This document shows positions 18,547 to 27,871 of a DNA stretch of 31,504 nucleotides, piece by piece. The notes under the pieces are model-generated. The model was not told the origin of the DNA, did no database searches, and was given only the letters and a program-made list of their open reading frames with translations. The position numbers were made by a program, and so were the translations under genes. This stretch comes from Perkinsus chesapeaki (taxonomy: Eukaryota > Perkinsozoa > Perkinsida > Perkinsidae). Every line of letters starts with the position of its first letter. Position 1 is the stretch's first letter. The stretch covers positions 1-31,504 of the forward strand of contig JAAPAO010000419.1 in the NCBI GenBank assembly GCA_013115145.1, in the 5' to 3' direction.

Positions 18547-19167
18547 AGCATGATGGGTGTTATGAGACAGTGTGTCGAGTTCTGAAGTCGGGAGGGTCTG
18601 TAATGATTGAAATCGGTAACGTGAGATTTCACCTGAATGCCAACCTTGGGAGCATCCCCGCCAATGGGCAGCCATAGGAACCTTCGCCTAGTGAAAGAAC
18701 TTGCCTTCCGAAAGATACATGGGCAAAGAAAAGAGCTCGGGCAGCACTGTCATCACCGGAAACTATAAATGATGAAGAAACAATCAAATATCACATCCCG
18801 ACAAGTCGGGTACTGTCGGCGTTGATCGACAGCAGCAACAAGCTATAATAATTACATTGATACCTGCTAAGATGGTCACGAGTATTATAAGGATAATACG
18901 ATATATGGTAGATATGAGGCAACACATCTAAGCTAGAAGGTAGTCCAAATCCCTTAATGGTAATGGACGAAGTTATAGGCTACTGCGAATGATATTGATG
19001 TACATGTTAAATGAATACCCCCGAAAGTCCACCCAATAGCCCATTTAGGATTTAAAACCCAACATTTGACGAGCCACTTCTGAGGCTTTCGATTTCGTTC
19101 CTGCAGTTGCTCATCATCATCATTGCCGTCGTAGTTGTATACCAGAAATGAGTGCGCAATGTGAAAC
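18547..19167. other. Intergenic region between convergent genes
   Basis: This lies between the JmjC gene (+) and the 3' end of RPLP2 (-). Two adjacent hairpins occur: CCCGAC-AA-GTCGGG at 18797-18810 and CTGTCG-N8-CGACAG at 18813-18832. No coding frame is supported. Confidence 0.5.
18797..18832. repeat. Two tandem perfect 6-bp hairpins
   Basis: CCCGAC and GTCGGG are separated by AA. Two bases later CTGTCG and CGACAG are separated by 8 nt. Both stems are perfect. They may mark a small structured RNA or an end-processing site, but no function is shown. Confidence 0.5.
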
Positions 19168-19834
19168 TTAATCGAAGAGATCGAAGCCCATATCCTCATC
19201 TTCCTCTTCCTCCTCCTCAACAGGGGCAGCGGCCTTCTCCTCAGCAGCAGCAGGGGCAGCACCGGCAGCGGCACCTAAACAGGGGGAAGCTTCACTAAAT
19301 AACATTTAATATATCTCTCAGTATTAGCATGGAAAAAGTCCTCAAAATTATTAGGACGAAATGAGATGATTTCATCATTGAGAAGTTGATATATAATAGG
19401 TCAGAATTAGCATGGTAATTGGTCCGCAGCTTGAATTGCTAGGACGGGGGCATTTCTTCTTTCATCACTCCCATCATAAATAATAAAGTGCAGGATATCT
19501 TCTTACCAGCAGCGGCGGGTGCGGCACCAGCACAGGCGGAGAGCTTCTCCTTGCCCTCCTTGATGACGGCAGCGATGTCCTTGCCTTCGAGCTGGCTGAC
19601 AAGGGACTTGATCTGCTCCTCATCAACGGGGGCATTCACGGACTCGAGAATCTTCTTGACCTGAAGTGTCATAGATACAGCATGGCACGGAAGTTGAGCT
19701 ATTTTGCATCTTGCAAGGTTAACCTCAAGATACCAATCCCAAAAAAGCAGCGTATATATTACATCGGCCTCACTGGGAGACTCCTGGCCGGCCACATAGG
19801 CCATGCAGTAGGCGGCAGCAACCTTAAGAGACAT
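19168..19834 (-). CDS. RPLP2: 60S acidic ribosomal protein P2, three exons
   Basis: Exons on the minus strand are 19834-19763, 19660-19507 and 19274-19168, giving 110 residues, normal for P2. The start MSLKVAAAYCMAYVAGQESP, then ADVKKILESVNA and LVSQLEGKDIAAVI, match the P2 dimerisation domain. An Ala/Gly hinge, a Glu-rich stretch and the hallmark C-terminus MGFDLFD follow. P2 forms the ribosomal stalk with P0 and P1 and recruits elongation factors. Intron 1 (102 nt) contains the 24-nt palindrome at 19708-19731 and an A-box-like TAGCTCAACTT; intron 2 is 232 nt. A trans-splice acceptor CGTTCCCTAG lies 3 nt before the ATG. Confidence 0.95.
19708..19731. promoter_or_regulatory. 24-nt hyphenated palindrome, copy 2, inside RPLP2 intron 1
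   Basis: ATCTTG-N12-CAAGAT with the longer central palindrome AGGTTAACCT. It differs from the copy at 9527-9550 at one base. Both are preceded by TTGC on the ATCTTG side. Confidence 0.5.
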
Positions 19835-20814
19835 TTTCTAGGGAACGAACCTCAGCAGGTGAAAATGAGGGATGGATCACAGAGCGCGGCGAGTTGATCG
19901 ATTTCAACGAAATTAGCTATGGCGCATCTAACTTGATTTAAATAAAGCTCTCATCCGAGACAACGTGATTATAAAAAACTGTATTCAGAAAATATACACC
20001 TTCCTTTAAAGGCGCACTACCACTTGTTAGCTTGTCAACTTGAGGCGATAAAAAGGGAACACCAAGAACAAGGTAAACTAGTATTATTTATATAGCAATG
20101 GAACAGTCCTCAATATGACTATCAGTTGAACGTTCCCTAAAAAGGCCATAAGTCCACATACTTGTATTTACTACGAGATACAGCTCCGTCAGTGAACCTT
20201 GAACACTGTCAGCTTTTTACCACGACTTTATTCGTGGGAGCGGTAGTCTACTTGCAAGACCCTTCCAGTGGGGTTTATTGAGAAGTTGAACGATATCTGC
20301 GACTTGTATTGTTCGCATACCTTAACTTCTGTATAGAAAAAACATACTTAACAAAAAGCTACTAAGGACATCCCGACCTTAACAGAGTCCTTCTTAGCAC
20401 ACCAGGCTACCAACAGGGATGCATTGTTGCCCTTGTATTGATAGTGGTCGTATAAAGTAATACGTCACCAATAGAAACGTCATCTGTTGTTGGTGGAGAT
20501 AGAATTGATTTAACCCCATTATGAACGTTGGTAATATAGGTTTTAATACCTACTGATATATGAGCCTTTATCGGGATGCTCAACTTTTTACGAGTGGCTG
20601 AGCCCGCAGCTACTCTCCTTCACTGTCTGTTGTCCGAGAAAAAATATTATATTTAATATCATAGTTTGATACTACTAATAAAGACTATTATATCTCGAAC
20701 TGTATTATAAATTCACTGACAGATGGTAGTATATTAATCAATTAATATAGATAAACCTGTTATTACAATCTAGTTGATCTCGATGAAGCTCGCGGTCGGT
20801 TTTCAAAAGCTTTG
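19835..20814. other. AT-rich intergenic region
   Basis: Upstream regions of RPLP2 (-) and of the small secreted-peptide gene (+) meet here, so both promoters should lie within it. No coding frame, repeat or motif beyond AT-rich sequence is seen. Confidence 0.4.
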
Positions 20815-21006
20815 ATGCGTTCCGATAGATCAGTTTTTGTCATTATGCTCCTATGGTGCCTCGTAGGGCTGCTGTTATCGGCGACATACGTGAACGGTCG
20901 GATAGATGTAGATATCGAACAGGATGACAATATACCATTCAGTACAGATGGAGGAGAAGTCTCGACAGAATTCAAATCGGATGTTGGTAGTAAAGGAAAG
21001 AGATAA
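20815..21006 (+). CDS. Small secreted peptide precursor, unknown function
   Basis: The 63-residue ORF starts at the ATG at 20815; a pyrimidine-rich acceptor-like sequence (GTTTTCAAAAG) ends 5 nt upstream. The N-terminus has two Arg and then a strong hydrophobic core (VFVIMLLWCLVGLLLSA), with a likely signal-peptidase site after ATYVNG. The remaining 35 or so residues are acidic with a basic C-terminus (GSKGKR). The mature peptide has no Cys. A dibasic end is typical of processed peptides, but nothing ties it to a known family. Length and signal peptide are the main support; it could also be exon 1 of a larger gene. Confidence 0.45.
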   Translation: MRSDRSVFVIMLLWCLVGLLLSATYVNGRIDVDIEQDDNIPFSTDGGEVSTEFKSDVGSKGKR

Positions 21007-22028
21007 TGCTCGCTAGTATCCCTACTACTCATTCGTACAGCTGTCGAGAGTGCGTTAGTTTGCCTGGGCACCAATAGTGCCCAAGTTCCCATAAAAGTAT
21101 TCGCGCAACACTAACTTTAAGCCACGGGGACCTGTATCATTTTAGGGGTATTGCGATATCTTTCAACGCATCATATCTCGCCGAAAAACACTGCCCAAGC
21201 CAGTATCTTCGGCGGGCTGCATTCACTGGTTATATCACCTGATGGTCGTGATTTGATATCAATAGGGAGAATGCGGTACGCTGGGATGATGGTGGTTTTC
21301 ATACCAGTCATATCTTACAAGATACTTCGTGGAGCTCAGCACGCACCAACGGCTGGACAATCCAGGCAAGTTGAGAATCGAGCGAGTCAGCCTATATGAT
21401 ATGAAATATACGAACGGCTCCTCTATGGCAGGAAACACCACCGGTTGGGGTAGGTCTATTACTGATTACTGACTATTACTGCTATTAGGGTCGATTATAT
21501 TACTGATTAATATTATTACTGCTTTACTGAGGGTCATAGTATTATTATATATTGTATCTCCCGACTTCATCAACTGTTCTTGAGAGGTGCTATCGTAGGA
21601 CATCAGACTCATCAGTTCTGCGATTTATAATTTATCAACTTCCGTGGGGTTACTGTTTTATTATACTATACAATTATAAATACTTTATATCGTATCTTTT
21701 ATTAGATATTATTTTCAATTGACAGGCTGTATATTAACAAAGTGCTGCTGTTATACCCAGTGTACAATAGCACGAAGAATATAATAGGTTCTAAGATTGA
21801 ATGTCTAGTATATAACTATATACCACAATTAAGCAACACCGTGAATCACTGCCATGCCCCTCGGACTGGGTAATTCCGGATGGCTTCGTGTGGCTTAATG
21901 ATTGAGCCATACAAAGCCATCGGGCTGATCCATGATTGAGCTCAATCGCCTAAAGATATCACATGATTGTCATTAATACAATTATGTACCACACCACGCT
22001 GCTTCCTATCTCTCATTAACTTTGATCT
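21007..22028. other. AT-rich region with ATTACTG-type low complexity
   Basis: Repeated TATTACTG/ATTACTGATTA words occur around 21455-21540. An imperfect nested hairpin lies at about 21879-21921: GATGGCTT with AAGCCATC outside, TGGCT with AGCCA inside. A frame of about 80 codons near 21151-21399 is open, but I cannot support it as a gene. Confidence 0.4.
21879..21921. repeat. Nested inverted repeat
   Basis: The outer arms GATGGCTT (21879-21886) and AAGCCATC (21914-21921) enclose inner arms TGGCT and AGCCA. No target-site duplication was noticed around it. Confidence 0.5.
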
Positions 22029-22319
22029 TCATCGATAATCTTCTTTCAGATTCACCAGGAGGTCTGGCGGTTTTGAGCGATAAGGCCGAATCGGCCTTTT
22101 TAGTGGCATATAACAAATACCTTCTGAAGTAGGCTCGGGCTCTGTATGCCGCTCATCGGAGCAACGATTTAGATAATGGTTCGCACTTTCTGTCTCAAAA
22201 TTAGGGTCGTCCCGCGGATGCAAAATCTCTGTAAGGCCGGTCCCTCTGTGCCGGTTGGCACTCCCGTCTAGGAGAGCTCTGCGTAGCTGCTTGAACCGCG
22301 CTAAATCACATGACCGGGT
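22029..22319 (-). CDS. Possible minus-strand exon, basic and Pro-rich, unknown
   Basis: A minus-strand frame of about 97 codons ends at a stop at 22029-22031 with a coding-like C-terminus (KPPDLLVNLKEDYR). There is no ATG at its start, so it would be a last exon. It contains the perfect 8-bp inverted repeat AAGGCCGA-A-TCGGCCTT at 22082-22098. Support is only frame openness and composition. Confidence 0.25.
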   Translation of the reverse strand, partial: TRSCDLARFKQLRRALLDGSANRHRGTGLTEILHPRDDPNFETESANHYLNRCSDERHTEPEPTSEGICYMPLKRPIRPYRSKPPDLLVNLKEDYR

Positions 22320-22543
22320 TTGATACACGAGTTCGGCCTTCGTTTAAGAACTATCAATAGCAGAGCAGTGTCACGCTGCCAACGTGTGAATGATTCCTGG
22401 GGGGAAAGGCACCTCCGGAAGGGCTGCTATGAGCTACAGTTGATAATCAGCGCGAAGAGACAACAGAAAGCACTTCCATGGCGTGCTGAGGATATTTCGG
22501 CTTCCTTAGATTTCCTAACGGTCTCGACTCCACCAAAAGCGAA

Positions 22544-23225
22544 ATGATCGAAACTGGCAGGGCAGGAGAATGCCCTACAGGCGGACCCCCGCAAGGTCTG
22601 CACGTGACTGGTAGCGTCTAGACCGACCTAAGCCCAGCACGCCTCGATGTCCAGACGAAAAGTCCGAAGAATTGCTTGTTTTTTGCGATCCACCGAACGC
22701 TGCTGCGCCGTCCTTCGATATCTACCTCATGAACTTGGTAAATAAAGAGTTCAAGGCCTTCCAAATGGAGGTTCGTGTTGTCAGCTTCGTACCGGTTTCA
22801 TCGTTCTTTTTCAGAGGGATCGTGACTACAGAGTTGTTGATATAGCTCGACTCCCGAATGGCGACTTCCTTGTGCTCAGCCGAATGTGAGTTGGTATGCT
22901 ACCATTTCCGCGGCGGTCCTAATTTTCGCAATACAGACTGGTCAAAAAATTGTCCAGCGCAGATCTCCACGAGTTATGGATCGAATATAAGAATGACTTA
23001 TATTGTCAAATATTTGCCTCCCTCCCGGTGGAGTGGAGTGTCGAGGGTTGCAGCATTGGAGAGTTCATTGTTAGCTTTTTGGTCATGTGGTGGCTTTTTA
23101 AATTGGGAGTAGGATTAGAAGGAGAGATAAGAGATCCCCTCTTGATAAGAGGGGATCTCTCTGAGGATGTTATCAAAACTGGTATTAGATATTTACTCTC
23201 AGTGTTTGTAGCGCCGCATTGTTGA
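22544..23225 (+). CDS. One-TM membrane protein, four exons, unknown function
   Basis: Exons 22544-22610, 22655-22770, 22815-22885 and 22937-23225 join in phase across introns of 44, 44 and 51 nt, giving 180 residues. The spliced protein reads smoothly (SEELLVFCDPPN, then FDIYLMNLVNKEFKAFQMER, then YRVVDIARLPNGDFLVLSRI). A membrane segment (IGEFIVSFLVMWWLFKLGVGL) lies near residues 120-140. The C-terminal part encodes a perfect 14-bp DNA hairpin (23130-23160), and the stop lies inside the first unit of a 54-bp direct duplication. That suggests the tail was recently changed. No family is recognised. The start could be further upstream, since a short open frame precedes it. Confidence 0.6.
23130..23160. 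repeat. Perfect 14-bp inverted repeat with a 3-nt loop inside coding sequence
   Basis: AGAGATCCCCTCTT (23130-23143), the loop GAT, then the exact complement (23147-23160). It lies in the last exon of the gene at 22544-23225. Confidence 0.9.
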
Positions 23226-23294
23226 ATATCTTTTATATATAGATATTTACTCTCAGTGTTTGTAGCGCCGCATTGTTGAATATTTTTTATATAT
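23187..23294 (+). repeat. 54-bp tandem duplication
   Basis: Units 23187-23240 and 23241-23294 differ at one base (C to T). The first unit carries the stop codon of the upstream gene at 23223-23225. Confidence 0.9.
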
Positions 23295-23981
23295 GATAGA
23301 TACTAACAGATCGACTGGCCAATAGACTTTTAACGCTGTGTAATACGGTCGTCGGGCGAACACTTAGTATTTTACGCGTGTCACTTCCACCTCGTGAAGT
23401 AGTTATCTACAGTAATCATTACTGTAATCATTACTAAGTATTACTGAGTAGTATTCAGTAATTATTACTATATTAGTTAAGCATTACTGAGTAATACAAA
23501 CGGAGGGTTGCTCTCGAGAAGTGTTACCAGAATCCCCAGGCATGTGAAAGGCGCGGCCAATTCGAATGTTTGTCATCAATCTTACTCTTGTAGGGAACCG
23601 CCCAGAACCGGAGCGATTACGATAGATCACATCTCGCAGTCTGATATAGCAGCAGCAGGCTCATCGAAGCCAACGATACTTGGACATAGAAGAATAGCCA
23701 AGTTGAGCAGCAATGATGGGTAGGCGAGGGGGAGGAGGTCGTCTGGATTGCAGCGTCATCATTGGGATGGATGATACCGTGATAACAGAACACTATATGT
23801 TGGTATGCCAACACAGAGCCAGTGTGCTTTTGATTTGATTGTTAGACAAACCAATACTAGAGTTGTTTGAACTCACTGATTCTTCAACTTCATCCATCCT
23901 CTTCGAATTGGGCCAATCGCTTCAACACAATACTCCAAAGAAAAGTTAGTTAGGCGTCTGCACGCATGCACACATTCCTAG
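23295..23981. other. Region with ATTACTGAGTAAT low complexity, then a possible upstream exon area
   Basis: TTACTGAGTAATAC-type words are repeated at about 23410-23500. Short open frames at 23508-23814 are not supported. The right end may contain the start and first exon of the gene that follows. Confidence 0.4.
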
Positions 23982-25309
23982 GTGATATCCATTTCACTTT
24001 CCTCAAAGCCTACAAAGTCCGCATTGTGTGGGATCGCACTTTATTGTACTACACCTCAGTTCGTATCACTCCCCTACGGTAGCACGCGCTAGGTTACAAT
24101 CTACGGGCAAGTGCACCATCATAGTGACTGTACAAACCTGGTAATTGGAGAACGACAGATGAGATGTCTGTGAGAGCAGGAAGTCGTATGGTCTCCTAGA
24201 AATAGGAGGTTCTTATGGGATCAATAAGTGCTGCTAATGCCGATGAGATTCCGTGCGAATTTTAATAGTAAATTGTTTCTCAACGAAAATTAGCCATCAA
24301 ATGGCCCGTTCCTTCTGGTCGGCCAAACGTCTGTAGATCCGAGCCTCATTAGCTCCCTGCGAACTAAACAGTACCTACGACTTAGTTTAACTCCCCTGTT
24401 TCATTCCCAAAATGTTTTAAATAGATTATGTTTTCAGATATAAGATTGATGGGATGAGCGGCATTGCCGCTTTGGAAGACCCGACAACTCACCGCATCTT
24501 TATATACACTCTCAGCGACAACAGTCTTGATGCTGCGGTGAGGTATGGCTACATGTGTCAGTGATATGTCTGCTTCAGCTGTCTGGGACTGTCCTTTGGG
24601 TATTTGAATGGCAACCTTCCTCCGAAAAAGGCATCGGGCAATTTTCACTTACCGTAAGTTACTCAATCAATTCAATGTGATACTTTTCCCAGATACTAAC
24701 GTTTTTCGTCTGTGGCATTCTGATCGCTATCGTCTGGTATAGATGTTGTCGGAGAGCTCAGATACCTCCCTCTCTACGTAACGTGTAGATGCCGATCGTT
24801 CTTGCCTGTCATATCTTTCAGAGCGTCTTCGTGGAGCGTCGGGTCGAAGAATTCTCGGACGTAGGAGTGCTGCGGCGGAGTACTACCGAGGAGAGTTCTC
24901 CTCGAGCGATGATGATGACAACGAGGTCGAGCTTGCGACTGTCCCGATCCGTCGAACGCGAGAGTGACTTACCGCCATTCCATTTCCACGGCTTCCGCTG
25001 TGTGCAACACTTACTGGTCTGTATTTTATGACGCGGTGTTTTGTCGAGTTTCCTAGTTCTAGGAGATTAGGGCTTCGGTTCAATGGTATGTTGGGGACTT
25101 GGTCCTCGTCGAGGAGCTTCCAGTTCGGCATTCCTTTTTGTCGGTCAAGGTGCAAGCTGGCTGCTGCATCCACGGTAGGCGAAAGCGTGGTTTTTCTGCA
25201 TGTGACCAACGCCACTTCGAAAGGGGTAAGGAAACTAATGCTCTTTTATATAGCGCATACTTGTGGCGCACATATTGTTATTAATATCCTTAAGTGTGCA
25301 GGCCACTAA
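23982..25309 (+). CDS. Type I membrane protein, about ten exons, unknown family (5' end unresolved)
   Basis: Exons that keep phase are 24180-24227, 24294-24332, 24438-24537, 24579-24653, 24693-24777, 24822-24963, 25071-25174 and 25224-25309. Upstream, 23982-24078 and 24093-24140 also look coding (VRIVWDRTLLYY; KCTIIVTVQTW), but their junction is unclear. The ectodomain is beta-rich (HRIFIYTLSDNS, SGTVLWVFEWQP). One membrane helix (FFVCGILIAIVWY) is followed by CCRR, then a cytoplasmic stretch with a DDDD acidic cluster and basic patches (VPIRRTR). Introns are 39-107 nt. Cys after the membrane segment suggests palmitoylation. I recognise no family. The last two exons are the least certain, since an alternative donor at about 25225 gives a different tail. 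Confidence 0.5.
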
Positions 25310-26119
25310 AATATACAGTACTTTCTTATATTTCGGGTTCCTATTCACCCCCGAAAAATCGAATCATATACACTGTATAGTAGTACGATTGCCCAACAGT
25401 TGAAAGCATCAGTCGCCCTCCGCACAATTCGCACAACACTTCCCTTCCACACCGCCGGGTCATCTAGCCTTATAGAAATGGGTTTCTTTGAGATCTCAAA
25501 GTGTTCTTAATGCAGAGGAGATATACTAGGAATTTTGGTAGGGAATATGGTCTCTAGAATGCCAAAAGAAAACATGACAAGGCTACCCATCCCATCTGGG
25601 TAGCCTCGCATCTACTGCTCGTCTATGTCCTCCCGTTCCCCACTGTGATGAAAATAGGTACTTCATCACAGTACAACAGCAGTCACATCTTGCCTCCTCG
25701 TTACGAGGAGGCACGGCTCGGTTCCATCACGGGCGTCTTTTTTTCGCCTTGGTAGAGTCCGACTCATTTATGATGATTATCTCGCAATAGGTGAAATAGA
25801 TTGATTAGATCGATTGCATACAGCTTGAAATATTCCTACGAACTCGCTTCTTCCCAGTGGAAATTGAAGTATGTTATCGAACCATCTTCCCTTCTATCAG
25901 ATATCCACCCTTCCTCGACCAGTAGGCGCGGTCGCATCAGATCGGCTGAGATCTGAGGAGATCCTCGAGTCCAGAAGTGCACGAATTAAGAACAGGTGAA
26001 GGAGCTGCCGAACATATCAGTTGACGGCGGTCCTCAATCTCTATCAAGTTTACCATAATTCCCGGATTCCGCATTGTCCATTCAGTGTGATACTTCGACG
26101 GTCAAGAGATGTTCCTTAG
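25310..26119. other. Intergenic region holding a cluster of strong inverted repeats
   Basis: Four perfect inverted repeats lie within 230 bp (25486-25713) and are followed by T7 at about 25737-25743. The right part may contain exons of the next gene, for example CDTSTVK at about 26085-26110. No independent protein gene is supported. Confidence 0.5.
25486..25713. repeat. Cluster of four perfect inverted repeats
   Basis: (1) CTTTGAGATCTCAAAG at 25486-25501, no loop. (2) AGGCTACCC/GGGTAGCCT at 25580-25606, 9-nt loop. (3) ACTGTGATGAA/TTCATCACAGT at 25642-25672, 9-nt loop. (4) TGCCTCCTCG/CGAGGAGGCA at 25691-25713, 3-nt loop. A T-run follows 24 nt downstream of the last one. The arms are unrelated to one another, so this is not one dispersed element. 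Confidence 0.85.
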
Positions 26120-26511
26120 GGACACTCCTCACCGAAGAATCATCATCCAAAGCGACGAGGCCAAGCAGGAAACGCGTCGAGCGATCGCCAAGGTTTTGAA
26201 AGTAAACCAGCCGAAGATCGGTTCAATAATAGAAAGTCAGATGTGAAATAGTTCAAATGAGTTATTAAGTGTATTCCTCTTGGGAACATCTCATCCGCGG
26301 CACTCGGGTTCGATCCCGGCGCCCGACGATTTTCTATATTTCTCAGCAAATCGAGGGGCCCTATCCATCATTTCCTCGCGGGTTGAAGTTGAGTGCGATC
26401 GTGTCAGTAATGCATGAGATGAACCAGTTGGAGCAGCAGAGCGAGCATCGCCGACGAGACACTGGCGAGAAACGCATTCCATATAAGATGTATTTTCATG
26501 ACATTTGGTGA
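26120..26511 (+). CDS. 3' exons of a plus-strand gene of unknown function
   Basis: Exon 26120-26242 (RRIIIQSDEAKQETRRAIAK, helical) ends before a 104-nt intron (26243-26346). Exon 26347-26381 follows, then an apparent 26-nt intron (26382-26407), and a last exon 26408-26511 that is Glu/Gln/Arg-rich and ends at a TGA at 26509-26511. Phases agree throughout, but the 26-nt intron is short enough to doubt. Upstream exons probably lie at 26085 and earlier and were not resolved. No domain is recognised. Confidence 0.4.
26243..26346 (+). repeat. tRNA-like sequence within a 104-nt intron
   Basis: The intron GTGAAATAG...TTTCTCAG contains an A box TAGTTCAAATG (26249-26259) and a B box GGTTCGATCC (26307-26316), followed by CCGGCGCCCGACG and TTTT. 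The A-to-B spacing is 58 nt, longer than a class I tRNA but possible with a long variable arm. The T stem is partly paired. Confidence 0.6.
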
Positions 26512-26582
26512 CGTCATTCCTTCTTGTTTCTGATCAACTATACGTTGAGTTCTCAAAGTGTACTCTTTAGTTTGAGCCTTCA

Positions 26583-27291
26583 ATGCCAGCATCAAATGAT
26601 GCCCACAAGTGCACCCGAATCTTGCTCCTTATTGAGGCGATCGTAGCTACCGTATTATTGGTACGAACCTCCTCTTTACGATTGGTACCCTATTTCCATA
26701 TCAGATTCTGGGTTTTGTTCTTATCGCCGCACCCATTCTAATTCTGGCCCTTATAACATCCCTGTGTGCGGCTGCTGGCTGCCTCTGCAATCCGCGCGGT
26801 ATGAACCGTAACGCAGAAAGTGGAGGAGCGGATGTCGGCGGTACGCCCGACTGCCCAGACGAATTCCCCTTGTATTTGTCCTTCAGTGATTACCGTACCA
26901 TCCCCTACACCACTACGTGATAGTCTAGGTCTTACTCTAGGGGAGCGCAATAGGGTAAGCTCTCGGCACCGGGGATGTGAATGTGTTTTGTCAGTTGCTG
27001 CTCGACACGACAAGTCCACCCCAAGCCATGCAGATTCTTGTGAAGCGAAGGGCGATCGACGAAAGTTCGCGTGGGAAGCCATCAATGCAGATTGAGAATG
27101 ACAGCTGTTCGATATGCCTTTTACCTTATCTTGAGGGCGATTCTTTCGGGCGTCAGTTGCCATGCGGCCACATATTCCATGTAGCATGCATCGACAGTTG
27201 GGCCGACAAACAGGCGGTGTGCCCGCTGTGTCGGGAGAGTTTCTCGAAAGGATTTGATACGAAGGGAACGATTTTTCAAGCAGCAAATTGA
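26583..27291 (+). CDS. Transmembrane RING-H2 finger protein, putative E3 ubiquitin ligase, four exons
   Basis: Exons 26583-26660, 26705-26840, 26941-26954 and 26995-27291 give 174 residues. Introns are 44, 100 and 40 nt. Exon 3 is only 14 nt, so that part could be spliced differently. A long hydrophobic region (LLLIEAIVATVLL continuing with ILGFVLIAAPILILALI) lies at residues 13-45, followed by Cys-rich sequence. The RING reads C-x2-C-x15-C-x-H-x2-H-x2-C-x10-C-x2-C in SCSICLLPYLEG ... CPLC, all eight Zn ligands present, H2 type. Such proteins recruit E2 enzymes at membranes (ER, Golgi or endosome). An acceptor CTCTTTAG lies 13 nt upstream of the ATG, a likely trans-splice site. The gap to the previous gene is 71 bp. 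Confidence 0.8.
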
Positions 27292-27871
27292 TGAAGCCAT
27301 TTTGGTACCACACGAGCGTATCTCATATCAGCGGTATTGAGTTAAAAGTCATACCGACACATACTAAGGCCGCTTCCCTTGTGGACGAGTTCTGGAATGA
27401 GGACCGTTCCAAATCATTAGCCGTCACTATCAAATCCGCTTGTAAAATTCGTGGCAATAATAGACTAGCGAGGAGTATCGCTAGCCTACCTTTCGTACGA
27501 CCCAGGTTCGATCCCTCCGGCCGTCGAAGTTCGTCGTAAGAATATTGTCAGTACCATAATAGCGTTATGCTACATAATGTTGAATGAGGGAACCAGTGTG
27601 TCCCTTAATCAAACAAGCCCCAGTATGATTATCTTCCGTCTTGCTTGACTACTGGGTTAACACAATAAACATTCAACGGAAGAGACAGGGTTGTTACGTA
27701 GAAAGCGACATCACGACGCTTATGGTTAACGTTGAGGAACAGCGGCAATTGGCTATTATTTATACAGCGGCACCTGCTCCAGCGGCCTCCTCCTCATCAA
27801 GCAGTGGGCTGCGAGCTGATTTCAACCTGAAAAATAAAACGTCTTATACTTTATTGCGGATAACAATCAAT
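27292..27871. other. Region between convergent RING and MATE genes, with a tRNA-like sequence
   Basis: A B-box match GGTTCGATCC occurs at about 27504-27513, preceded by TACGACCCA, with GT at 27442 and AG at about 27529-27530 around it. A perfect 6-bp stem CTAGCG/CGCTAG lies just upstream. This may be a 3' UTR intron of the RING gene or a free tRNA-like copy. Open frames at 27288-27539 and 27641-27967 are not supported as genes. Confidence 0.4.

Noticed and set aside
18760-18835. Box C/D snoRNA, suggested by ATGATGA at 18769-18775
   Set aside because: No CUGA box D at a suitable distance and no terminal stem.
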